A stretch of DNA of 23,048 bases from Collinsella sp. (lineage in GTDB: Bacteria > Actinomycetota > Coriobacteriia > Coriobacteriales > Coriobacteriaceae), in the NCBI GenBank assembly GCA_019419525.1, contig DXZU01000028.1, forward strand, positions 1-23,048, read 5' to 3'. A program made the translations under genes and the position numbers. This document shows, piece after piece, positions 7,523-17,371 of this stretch (position 1 is the first letter of the stretch; each line of letters opens with the position of its first letter). Below the pieces are notes generated by a model, which saw only the letters and a program-made list of their open reading frames with translations, was not told where the DNA came from and did not search any database.

Positions 7523-8700
7523 TTGCCGAAAGTGAAGAAGTATGCGTTGAGGATCTTATTGATGAGATTGCCATGGGACCCTTCGGCTCAAATATTAAGA
7601 CTGATTGCTTTGTCAACTCCGGTATTCCGGTATTTAATGGATCGAATCTAACTGGCTTTGAGACGAACGACACTGCGCTGCGCTATGTCACTCCTGAAAA
7701 AGCAAATTCCCTGGGCAACGCATTGGCCTCGCGTGGCGATATCGTAATAACACACCGTGGAACGTTGGGCCAAGTCGCGATGGTCCCCTATGACTCCAAG
7801 TATCCTCGCTACGTCATTTCGCAAAGCCAATTTCGCATTCGCTGTAATGACAAGGTGCTACCGAAATTTTTTGTCTACTATTTTCATACTCGAGAGGGGC
7901 AATGGCGGTTACTTTCGAATAAAACGCAAACTGGCGTTCCGGCGTTGGGGCGTCCAACGAGTACTTTTCGCAAGCTGTCAATGCCATTGCCCACTTTTGA
8001 GAAGCAAGCAAAAATCGTTCAGGTGATTGATACCATCCAAAAGATAATCAAGAATAACTCAAAGCTAAATGGCTATTTAGCTGTGCAGTGTGAGGCAATT
8101 GCTGAACGCGCAACAGGTGAAAATACCGTCCTGGAGTCGCTGTGCGACTTAGTGACCGAGAAAGCCGATTGCAGCGAAGCGGACTTCGATACCTATGTTT
8201 CTACCGAGTCCCTCCTCCCTAACAAAATGGGCAGGCAGATAGCGTCGTCCCTACCTCAAACAGGGAAAGTGACGGTTTATCAAGCTGGGGATATTCTGAT
8301 CTCCAATATCCGCCCCTATTTCAAGAAAATTTGGTACGCGGACCAAGCTGGAACGTGTTCCGGCGATGTTCTCGTATTTAGGGCAAAGCAACCAGAATGG
8401 GCGGGCTACCTTTATTCTTGCCTGCGCAATGATTCCTTTTTCGACTTCGTCATGAAGGGGGCTAAAGGCACCAAGATGCCGCGAGGCGACAAGAAGCAGA
8501 TGCTTACCTACGTAGTCAGCGCCAGCCCAAACCAATTGGTAATCGGTTTCATGGCATCGGCGCTCAAGCACATATCAACCGCAAACAAAGAGAGTGAACA
8601 TCTTGCTGCTCTTCGTGACGCCCTTCTCCCCAAGCTCATGTCCGGAGAGGTTGACGTCTCAAAGGTCAATCTCACGCAGCTAAATAGCCATTTAGCGTAG
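7519..8700 (+). CDS. hsdS: Type I restriction specificity subunit (TRDs 'C'+'D')
   Basis: HsdS subunits choose the bipartite DNA target of the HsdM/HsdR complex; each TRD reads one half-site. This 393-aa protein is full length. TRD C occupies about 8-165, a helical spacer leads to the hinge LNGYL at 183-187 (inversion site 3), TRD D follows at about 200-345, and the second conserved region ends ALRDALLPKLMSGEVDVSKV then LNSHLA (inversion site 4). The start ATG overlaps the recombinase stop by the ATGA arrangement, with no ribosome site of its own, implying coupling. It converges on the resident hsdS and the two reading frames overlap by 29 bp (8672-8700) across site 4. Inverting the D cassette would cut this protein to about 189 aa (ending LNGYLAA) while lengthening the resident HsdS. 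Confidence 0.9.
   Translation: MIAESEEVCVEDLIDEIAMGPFGSNIKTDCFVNSGIPVFNGSNLTGFETNDTALRYVTPEKANSLGNALASRGDIVITHRGTLGQVAMVPYDSKYPRYVISQSQFRIRCNDKVLPKFFVYYFHTREGQWRLLSNKTQTGVPALGRPTSTFRKLSMPLPTFEKQAKIVQVIDTIQKIIKNNSKLNGYLAVQCEAIAERATGENTVLESLCDLVTEKADCSEADFDTYVSTESLLPNKMGRQIASSLPQTGKVTVYQAGDILISNIRPYFKKIWYADQAGTCSGDVLVFRAKQPEWAGYLYSCLRNDSFFDFVMKGAKGTKMPRGDKKQMLTYVVSASPNQLVIGFMASALKHISTANKESEHLAALRDALLPKLMSGEVDVSKVNLTQLNSHLA
8065..8080 (+). repeat. Inversion site 3 (CTAAATGGCTATTTAG)
   Basis: Exact copy of site 1, located at the hinge between TRDs C and D (codons for LNGYL, residues 183-187). It marks the left border of invertible cassette D and the right border of the recombinase-C block. Confidence 0.85.
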
Positions 8701-9217
8701 TGTTGAGTCGGATTTTATTCGAGATAGAGTCGCATAGTGTAACGATTGAGTCTTGCGTCGGGCGATCGGGCAGGGGGATTGGCATCTGTGCGTAAGTTTT
8801 AGCATTGATATTGCCTCTGGTGCTGCCGGTGTTAAAAGAGGCCACCCAGTCCCAATAAGCTTTCGACTGGGCATAGTATTTGACATAGCGAGGATTAACT
8901 TTCTTATCGTCCAGCGAGAAGCGAATTAAGAAGCCCGCGAAGGCAAACTCGCCGTCGCGAGAATCGTAGTAATAATTCCTTCCGGTACTGTTGCCCGTTC
9001 TGGCGAAAACGATATCGCCATCTCTCAGCATGTATTTGTAAGCGGCGGGGTCGTCTACAGATTTGCGGTCGTTCCAATTCAGGGTGCCGTCGTCGTTGAT
9101 ATCCGTAATACGAAGATATGCAGGTAATTCCGCATCATAATCAACTGCCGAAGCGGCGATACCGTATTTTCCGTCGCCGAGACTGAGTTCTCCAAGAGTC
9201 GCAACGCTAAAGTTCAT
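8672..9217 (-). CDS. hsdS: Resident HsdS, single-TRD form (TRD 'A')
   Basis: This third gene of hsdRMS encodes the specificity subunit that the operon currently supplies. It is only 181 aa against about 390-400 for a normal HsdS: one TRD (about 1-150, starting MNFSVATLGELSLGDG), the spacer ISNKIRLNTTLNGYL, then AA and a stop. The truncation point is inversion site 4 (L175-L179), and the stop comes from cassette D read backwards. So this is a recombination state and not random decay. The ATG lies inside the end of hsdM (11-bp overlap) with GGAGG (+ strand 9227-9231) 9 nt upstream, which fixes the start and implies translational coupling. Half-size HsdS proteins can dimerise to read palindromic sites (the EcoDXXI and EcoR124 truncations), so the present state may be active with a symmetric target. 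Confidence 0.88.
   Translation of the reverse strand: MNFSVATLGELSLGDGKYGIAASAVDYDAELPAYLRITDINDDGTLNWNDRKSVDDPAAYKYMLRDGDIVFARTGNSTGRNYYYDSRDGEFAFAGFLIRFSLDDKKVNPRYVKYYAQSKAYWDWVASFNTGSTRGNINAKTYAQMPIPLPDRPTQDSIVTLCDSISNKIRLNTTLNGYLAA
8680..8695 (-). repeat. Inversion site 4 (CTAAATGGCTATTTAG on minus)
   Basis: Reverse complement of sites 1 and 3. It encodes LNSHL at the end of HsdS C-D on the + strand and LNGYL at the end of resident HsdS on the minus strand, so the same 16 bp are coding on both strands. Crossing over with site 3 or site 1 exchanges the C-terminal half of the resident HsdS. Confidence 0.85.
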
Positions 9218-10730
9218 ATCCAATCGCCTCCAGATTCTTCTTAATCTGCTCCTGCAGGCGGTTGGACTCTTCAAAGCACTTTGATATTTCGCTGGTTAGG
9301 CGTGCCATCTTCTCCTCAAACGGCTCACCGTCGTCTTCGACCTCGGCAATGCCTACGTAGCGACCGGGCGTCAGGATGAAATCTTGCTTGGCGATTTCAT
9401 CCAAATCTGCTATGGCGCTCAACCCCTTCACGGGCTCGAACTCGCCCTTGCGGAAGGAGTCGAATGCGGATGCAACTTTATTGATGTCCTCTTCGGTAAA
9501 CTCGCGTAGTTTGCGAGAGACCATGGTGCCCATTTCGCGGGCATCGATGAATAGCGTCTTGCCGGACTGAGCCTTCTTCTTGTTCAGGATCCACAGGCAC
9601 ACGGGAATTTGGGTGCTGTAGAACAGCTGCCCCGGCATGGCTACAATGCCCTCGACCAAATCGTCCTCTACGATAGCGCGTCGAATATCGCCCTCGCCGC
9701 TCGTCTGGCTCGAGAGCGACCCGTTTGCCAATACGAGGCCAATCTTGCCCGTGCCGTTAAGATGCCAAATCATATGCTGCATCCAAGCGAAGTTAGCATT
9801 GCCCGTGGGCGGCATGCCGTACTTCCAACGTACGTCTTCCTGCAGCGCTTCGCCGCCCCAGTTCTTGAGGTTGAAGGGTGGGTTTGCCAACACATAGTCA
9901 AACTTTTCATTCTTGTGCTGGTCGGCGCTGAAGGTGTCAGCATAGTTGCCCAAATCGGCCTCGATGCCGCGAATACCGAGGTTCATCTTTGCGAGCTTCC
10001 ACGTGGTAGGGTTGCTCTCCTGGCCAAAGATGGTGATGTCCTGTACCACGTTGCCGCCATGGTGCTCGACGAAGGCGGCGGACTGCACGAACATGCCTCC
10101 GCTACCACAGCAGGGGTCGTACACGCGACCGTGGAAAGGCTGGAGGATTTCAACCAGCGTGCGCACGATGCACGACGGCGTATAGAACTCGCCGGCGTTT
10201 TTGCCTTCCATTGATGCGAATTTCTGCAGGCAATATTCGTATGCTCGCCCTAACAGGTCTTTCTCGCTCTCGTTGTCGGTCATTTGTACATTTGTGAATA
10301 AGTCGACGACGTCGCCTAAACGCCGCTTGTCTAGTTCGGGACGAGCGAAGTTCTTGGGCAGCACGTCCTTGAGCTTGTCATTCTCGCGTTCGATGGCGCG
10401 CATGGCATTGTCGATGATCTGGCCAACTTCGGGCGTATGTGCCGCCTGTGCGATATTCGCCCAACGTGCCTCTTCGGGAACGAAGAAGACATTCTGCTCC
10501 ATGTAACAGTCGCGATCTTCTTCGTCGCCGTAACCTTCTGCGACGAGTTCTAGGTAACGTTCGTCAAAACGGTCCGAGAGGTACTTCAGGAAAATAAGGC
10601 CTAATACGACGTTTTTGTACTCGGCAGCGTCCAGGTTGCCGCGCAGCACGTCTGCGGCGTTCCACAATTGGTCCTCAAAGCCAACGTCGGCCGTGTTCTT
10701 CTTGGTGTCCTTAGCCTTGCTTTTAGCCAT
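9207..10730 (-). CDS. hsdM: Type I DNA adenine methyltransferase subunit
   Basis: HsdM transfers methyl groups from S-adenosylmethionine to adenine in the HsdS-selected target and forms the M2S1 core of the complex. The 507-aa product has the N-terminal helical domain (FEDQLWNAADVLRGNLDAAEYKNVVLGLIFLKYLSDRF region), the SAM-binding motif DPCCGSGG at 205-212 and the catalytic NPPF at 283-286. The C-terminus carries a coiled segment (about 470-507) that contacts HsdS. The start ATG at 10730 has GGGAG about 10 nt upstream, placed directly after the hsdR stop (14-bp gap). Its own stop overlaps the start of hsdS. All key residues are intact, so methylation should be functional whichever HsdS is supplied. 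Confidence 0.96.
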   Translation of the reverse strand: MAKSKAKDTKKNTADVGFEDQLWNAADVLRGNLDAAEYKNVVLGLIFLKYLSDRFDERYLELVAEGYGDEEDRDCYMEQNVFFVPEEARWANIAQAAHTPEVGQIIDNAMRAIERENDKLKDVLPKNFARPELDKRRLGDVVDLFTNVQMTDNESEKDLLGRAYEYCLQKFASMEGKNAGEFYTPSCIVRTLVEILQPFHGRVYDPCCGSGGMFVQSAAFVEHHGGNVVQDITIFGQESNPTTWKLAKMNLGIRGIEADLGNYADTFSADQHKNEKFDYVLANPPFNLKNWGGEALQEDVRWKYGMPPTGNANFAWMQHMIWHLNGTGKIGLVLANGSLSSQTSGEGDIRRAIVEDDLVEGIVAMPGQLFYSTQIPVCLWILNKKKAQSGKTLFIDAREMGTMVSRKLREFTEEDINKVASAFDSFRKGEFEPVKGLSAIADLDEIAKQDFILTPGRYVGIAEVEDDGEPFEEKMARLTSEISKCFEESNRLQEQIKKNLEAIGYEL

Positions 10731-10744
10731 GCTGTTTTAACTCC

Positions 10745-13822
<3,078 letters not shown>

Positions 13823-13875
13823 GCGCACTCCTTACCTTATGCTTCTTCGACGTTGGTGAGCCTGTCCACCATTGC

Positions 13876-13881
13876 ATTCTA
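13876..13881 (-). promoter_or_regulatory. Candidate hsdR -10 element
   Basis: Read on the minus strand this is TAGAAT, 53 bp before the hsdR start, in a context like the candidate -10 at 1954. AT-rich sequence (13890-13910) precedes it but no good -35 is visible. Confidence 0.35.
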
Positions 13882-14404
13882 GCAGTTAATCTTGCATATA
13901 TTGGTATATCTGACACCCGTTAGTTGCCATTTGACTTATCGGTTGACCGCGCCAGAATGACAATTGGTGGCAAGGCTCTCTTACTTATTAAACTGGCTCC
14001 TATTTACAGGCGCTCGTGTTGTGACAGTTGCTCAAGCGCTTGCTTGAAGCTGTTGTTGGTGATCTTGAGATCGTTTCCCGCTTGCATTTTAATGAGTGTC
14101 GAGCCGGAGGCGATGGCGGACGTGGTGCGATGGTGCCAAGAAAAGTGCCTAGACCTGGGCGAGGAACCGAGGCCGCGGGAGCTTTTATATTTCTTTGATC
14201 GCATGGATTGTCTGTTCTGTTGGCCGCGCCGGCGTTGTTTCTTTGCTCTCGTTCGCGCGGAATCCACTTGTGGCGGTAGGTGTAAATAAACGGCGGAGCG
14301 GCTGGAAAAGAGCCGCCTCGCTGGATAAAATCAGGTTGTGCCGCGGAACCCGCTCCTCAGTCGGTCAACTTTGGAAGCGCGGGCAACGCAGGTTCTATCG
14401 TCTT

Positions 14405-14431
14405 AAAGGGTCGGCTGCAACTGACCCTTTT
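14405..14431 (-). terminator. Terminator-like hairpin
   Basis: AAAGGGTC (14405-14412) pairs with GACCCTTT (14423-14430). Both strands have a short T/A flank, so direction is uncertain. It could end the leftward transcript from the nuclease and ADP-ribosylglycohydrolase genes. Confidence 0.45.
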
Positions 14432-14453
14432 CCATGACTCCCTTCGCTATCCG

Positions 14454-14546
14454 TTACTGCTTATATTCCCGCCAGATCGAGTAGAGGTTCCGGGCAATGC
14501 CGGTCACATACATCGAGAGGCGCCGGATTTCAAGAAACAAGTTCAT
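14454..14546 (-). CDS. Possible 30-aa small protein
   Basis: An ORF of 30 codons (MNLFLEIRRLSMYVTGIARN to YKQ) follows GGGGTGA with about 5 nt spacing. It is amphipathic and mildly basic, without a recognised motif. It lies downstream of the 73-aa gene and before the hairpin at 14405. It could equally be part of a degenerate mobile-element end or a structured RNA; I see no decisive evidence. Confidence 0.2.
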   Translation of the reverse strand: MNLFLEIRRLSMYVTGIARNLYSIWREYKQ

Positions 14547-14685
14547 AGGCTTCACCCCAACCAGAGATGGAGCGTTGCCCGTAGGCGGATTCCGCGGCGG
14601 TCAAGATTTCACCTCACAGGCCGCGGTGGGAGACATCCTACCCCCATGGTTTGGAACAGTGCCGATCTAACGGGCAATCAAGTCT

Positions 14686-14907
14686 CTAGCACTCTTTGAA
14701 TTGAGCAAGCATCTGTTCGAAGAAGCATAGTTCGGATGGCTCATAAATGAGCGAACCGCCGTCCGCGGTCCTGTAGAGCCCGCAGGGGAGGTAACGCCCG
14801 TCGGGGAGGACGTAAAGGCATTCTTCCTCCCTCAGCCCCGCTGGGAGTATCGGGGTCTCGTTTTCGTCCATTTGGAACTCATCGATATTCGCGATCTTCC
14901 TCTCCAT
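14686..14907 (-). CDS. 73-aa acidic protein, unknown
   Basis: I do not recognise this protein. It is acidic and soluble, with a beta-rich centre (EECLYVLPDGRYLPCGLYRT then GGSLIYEPSEL) and an aromatic C-terminal helix ending EQMLAQFKEC. A very strong ribosome site, AGGAGG, sits 4 nt before the ATG, which supports real translation. It starts 32 bp after the ADP-ribosylglycohydrolase stop codon and is probably cotranscribed with it. The compact beta-hairpin look would suit a binding partner or immunity protein, but that is speculation. Confidence 0.65.
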   Translation of the reverse strand: MERKIANIDEFQMDENETPILPAGLREEECLYVLPDGRYLPCGLYRTADGGSLIYEPSELCFFEQMLAQFKEC

Positions 14908-14939
14908 GATGCCTCCTACCTTATTTCTTGAATGGCGCC

Positions 14940-15728
14940 CTAAAACAAGCAGCCCTCAATCAACTCTTTGCCGCGCAGGGTGTCGATCCATTCCCGTGGA
15001 ATCGCGTCGATACCGTATACCGTGCCAGCGAGCGCACCTGCGACGGCTGTGGTGGTGTCGGTGTCGTCGCCCAGATTGACGGCGGCAAGGACGCAATCTT
15101 CGTAACTGTTGGTGTTGACAAAGCACCAGGTAGCGGCTTTAAGCGTGTCGCGCACGAAGCCACCTGACCTGATTTCCTGCTCAGGCACGCCTTTCAGGTG
15201 GAGTGCCCACGAGGGGAGCGCGTCGTTCATCACGGTCCTCATCAGCTCGACAAATATGACGCATGCATCGGTTGACGTTCTGTGGGCGTGCGTAATCGCG
15301 GAGACCTCGCTGACCTCTTCGTCTGTCGCATCGGTGAACGCCAGGGGCGCGATGCGCATGAGCGATCCGTTGCCGTTGTCGCGCTCGCCGGAGCCTCCTT
15401 TGCCGGTGTGCAAGGCGCGGGCGGTTGTGCCGCCGTAATCGAAAACGCCGTCGATCGTATACTCGCCACGGGCAATCCAGCTTACGAACTTGTCGCGCAT
15501 GTCCGCGGTGTCAATGTGCCCGAGCTCCCTAATCGAGTCGCAGGTAGCAAGCGTCATAGATGTGTCGTCGCTCCAGGTGCCGGCGGGTTGCCCATGCGTG
15601 CCGTAGCCGATCATGCCCGTGCATTCGAACGTGCCGCGGGGCCTGAACTCGTAGGGAACGCCCAGCACGTCACCGACGGCAAGCCCATAGATGCAGTCGC
15701 GCAGTGTTGTTTTCGGTCTGTCTGTCAT
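14940..15728 (-). CDS. ADP-ribosylglycohydrolase family protein
   Basis: Members of this family (DraG/ARH type) remove ADP-ribose from proteins, nucleic acids or small molecules using two magnesium ions. The 262-aa product has all the hallmarks: GLAVGDVLGVPYE at 15-27, the metal-binding WSDDTSM (D54, D55), GNGSLMR in the middle, and NLGDDTDTTTAVAGALAG with D221, D222 and D224. The length is normal and no catalytic Asp is missing. AGGAG lies 6 nt before the ATG. It lies between a DUF1016 nuclease (63 bp upstream) and a 73-aa unknown (32 bp downstream), all leftward, so it is probably one operon. Next to a restriction locus it could reverse toxin-made or phage-triggered ADP-ribosylation; a metabolic role is equally possible. 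Confidence 0.92.
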   Translation of the reverse strand: MTDRPKTTLRDCIYGLAVGDVLGVPYEFRPRGTFECTGMIGYGTHGQPAGTWSDDTSMTLATCDSIRELGHIDTADMRDKFVSWIARGEYTIDGVFDYGGTTARALHTGKGGSGERDNGNGSLMRIAPLAFTDATDEEVSEVSAITHAHRTSTDACVIFVELMRTVMNDALPSWALHLKGVPEQEIRSGGFVRDTLKAATWCFVNTNSYEDCVLAAVNLGDDTDTTTAVAGALAGTVYGIDAIPREWIDTLRGKELIEGCLF

Positions 15729-15791
15729 GGAAAGCTCCTCTTATCCCGGGTGATGTGGAGCGCCGTCGGGGGTATCGGTCGCAACGTGCCG

Positions 15792-16841
15792 CTACCCTTG
15801 CGCTTCGCCATTAGTCGCTTCGTTGATGGCGCGGTACTCGGCACTCAGCTCGCGCGCCAGTTCTTCCTTGCTTGGAAGATACGGCAGGTATTTGGCGGCA
15901 AACACTTGGTCGTTGTCTTCGGGTAGCGTGTACTCGACAATCGAATCGCTTTTGTCCGCGCAGAGCACGATGCCTATGGGCGGATTGTCGCCTTCGTTCA
16001 TGAGCTCGCGCGTGTAGTAGTTCACATACATTTGCATCTGGCCCAAGTCCTGGTGCGTAAGATCGTCCGTCTTAAGGTCGATAAGCACGAAGCAGCGCAT
16101 CAGATAGTTGTAAAACACAAGGTCAATATAGAAATGGCGCCCATCAAAGGTGATGCGCTTTTGGCGCGCCTCAAAAGCGAAACCACGACCAAGCTCCAGC
16201 AGGAACTTCTGAAGATGCGTGATGAGCGCCTGCTCTAGATCGCTCTCGCGAAACGCAGTATCGTCCGAGAAACCTAAAAACTCAAGTACATATGGGTCGC
16301 GGATGATATCCTCGGGGCGACGAGCCGGGGCGCTCTTTTGGATTTCCTGGGTGACGGCCTCCTTGTCCTTGCTGGCAAGTAGGCGCTCGCGGAACATGGT
16401 GTTGATCTGGCGTTCGAGCTGGCGCGTGCTCCAGCGAGAGTCGGCGCATTCGTTCATGTACCAGTTGCGAGCTTCGGGGTCAGGAATGCGTATTAACCTG
16501 CGGTAATGTGTCCAGCTCAATTCGGGACGCAGTGAGTCCCGAATTGGAAACGCAAGATAGAACTGACGCATTTTGCGCAGCTCTCTTGCTTCAAAACCTT
16601 TACCAAAATCCTTAGTAAGTCTGATTGCGAGGGCCTTGAGCAGCGCCTCTCCATACTTGGCGCGCTCCTCTCCGCCCTGCTCGTCAACAATGCTCTTGCC
16701 GATCTCCCAATACGCCTCAACCATCGCAAAGTTAACGGCGGTATAGGCCTTGTCGCGAGCGGCGTTGAGAATTGAGGAGACCTGCTTGTAAAAACCTTCG
16801 GGCACGATTGCCGATTCTCCACGGTTTACCAGTTCGCCCAT
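15792..16841 (-). CDS. YhcG/DUF1016-type PD-(D/E)XK nuclease
   Basis: This family combines an N-terminal helical DUF1016 domain with a C-terminal nuclease-like domain and often travels with type I restriction genes; its exact role is not settled. The 349-aa protein shows the N-terminal signature (AYWEIGKSIV, YGEALLKALA, FEARELRKMRQFY, LSWTHYRRLIRI), a linker and the nuclease core with D240 (FYIDLVFYN) and D255-L-K257 (FVLIDLKTDDL) followed by LGQMQMYVNYY. The nuclease motif is D...DxK, as usual here, and looks intact. I chose ATG 16841; an earlier ATG at 16886 has no ribosome site, while GAGGAAAGTGGGG precedes 16841. It heads the leftward group with the ADP-ribosylglycohydrolase and is divergent from the PH-like gene. 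Confidence 0.92.
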   Translation of the reverse strand: MGELVNRGESAIVPEGFYKQVSSILNAARDKAYTAVNFAMVEAYWEIGKSIVDEQGGEERAKYGEALLKALAIRLTKDFGKGFEARELRKMRQFYLAFPIRDSLRPELSWTHYRRLIRIPDPEARNWYMNECADSRWSTRQLERQINTMFRERLLASKDKEAVTQEIQKSAPARRPEDIIRDPYVLEFLGFSDDTAFRESDLEQALITHLQKFLLELGRGFAFEARQKRITFDGRHFYIDLVFYNYLMRCFVLIDLKTDDLTHQDLGQMQMYVNYYTRELMNEGDNPPIGIVLCADKSDSIVEYTLPEDNDQVFAAKYLPYLPSKEELARELSAEYRAINEATNGEAQG

Positions 16842-16958
16842 CACTGTCGCCCCACTTTCCTCTTGTGGAATGCATCTTGATTGCATTTAGTTTAAAGCCT
16901 CGCGCGGACACGAATTGCTTTGCTGTCTGGCACCTTCGCATGGGAGCCTTGCGGTGAC

Positions 16959-16964
16959 TAAAAT
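16959..16964 (+). promoter_or_regulatory. Candidate extended -10 for the PH-like gene
   Basis: TAAAAT preceded by TG two bases earlier (GGTGACTAAAAT), 45 bp before the start at 17010. The candidate -35 (TTCGCA, 16935-16940) is poor. Confidence 0.4.
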
Positions 16965-17009
16965 GTGGCAATAGAGACAGTTTTAGCGAACCCCACGGGA
17001 GTGACGCGT

Positions 17010-17279
17010 ATGGACAACAACACGCTGCTATTCCAGGACAAAGGTTCGGGTAGGTTTAAAGACGTCAAGATCTACCCCAATCGTATCGAGGTGCTCAGGA
17101 AGGGTACTTTCGGCGGCAAGCACACCGAGATTGTCTATCTTAAGGACATCACGGGGGTCAACAGGATCAAGGGCCGCGACGTTTTCCTACGTAACAGGCT
17201 GTTGACTGCTTGTGTCTTTAGCCTGAGCAGCCGCTCCCAAGCTCAGGAGTTCGTGAATGCGCTGAACATGGTGATGTAG
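17010..17279 (+). CDS. Small PH-like (YokE-type) protein, unknown
   Basis: The 89-aa soluble protein looks like a compact bacterial PH-like beta sandwich: alternating strands (GRFKDVKIYPNRIEVLRKG, HTEIVYLKDITGVNRI) end in an amphipathic helix (SRSQAQEFVNALNMVM). Such domains usually bind partners or membranes; no catalytic residues are evident. I chose ATG 17010 because GGAG sits 8 nt upstream; a GTG at 16965 is in frame but has no ribosome site. It stands alone and converges on the PI-PLC-like gene. Confidence 0.7.
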   Translation: MDNNTLLFQDKGSGRFKDVKIYPNRIEVLRKGTFGGKHTEIVYLKDITGVNRIKGRDVFLRNRLLTACVFSLSSRSQAQEFVNALNMVM

Positions 17280-17303
17280 CCGATAACGGCGTTCGGTCCA
17301 AGG

Positions 17304-17342
17304 TAAAAATCGGGGCGCAGAACGGTATTCTGCGCCCCGATT
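17304..17342 (-). terminator. Strong terminator for the PI-PLC-like gene
   Basis: A perfect 15-bp stem (17308-17322 with 17328-17342, core CGGGGCGCAGAA) closes on a 5-nt loop. Reading leftward it is followed by a run of T (complement of 17305-17309), so it serves the minus-strand gene ending at 17372. It may also act weakly on the + strand gene ending at 17279. Confidence 0.9.
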
Positions 17343-17371
17343 GAGTTGATGCGCCCAAAAAACTGGCTTGC

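Larger units (their letters stand above)
5867..8695. other. hsdS shufflon: invertible TRD cassettes and recombinase
   Basis: The four 16-mers at 5867 (+), 6491 (-), 8065 (+) and 8680 (-) alternate in orientation, so every neighbouring pair, and the outer pair, can invert. They divide the DNA into cassette B (5867-6506), a recombinase-plus-C block (6491-8080) and cassette D (8065-8695). Outside the right border is TRD A in hsdS of the hsdRMS operon. Inverting site 3 x site 4 would give A+D (about 385 aa) and cut C short. Inverting 1 x 2 and 2 x 3 would give C+B. Inverting 1 x 4 would place B behind A. The repeats and TRDs are seen directly; recombination itself is inferred from precedents such as the invertible hsdS loci of pneumococcus and Mycoplasma pulmonis. 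Confidence 0.8.
13882..14685. other. 800-bp stretch without a clear gene; gene remnants
   Basis: No full gene can be supported. Two remnants are protein-like. On the + strand, 14092-14289 starts MSVEPEAMADVVRWCQ and continues to ELLYFF; this resembles the N-terminus of Panacea/SocA-like (DUF4065) antitoxins before losing all similarity. On the minus strand, 14087-14004 would encode 27 aa (MQAGNDLKITNNSF to SQHERL) that looks like the end of a lost gene. Neither has a ribosome site. A GC-rich imperfect hairpin (GCGGCT/AGCCGC) lies at about 14296-14313, a terminator-like hairpin at 14405-14431 and a 30-codon ORF at 14454-14546. The stretch is consistent with a decayed insertion site next to the restriction locus. 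Confidence 0.4.

Noticed and set aside
5867..8695. CRISPR-like array from the repeated 16-mers
   Set aside because: The copies are few, far apart, of alternating orientation and inside hsdS coding sequence; no cas genes are present.
14454..14690. IS200/IS605 (TnpB) 3' end or a known structured RNA
   Set aside because: The GC-rich hairpin-prone sequence gave a vague resemblance only; no transposase domain or diagnostic RNA core was readable.
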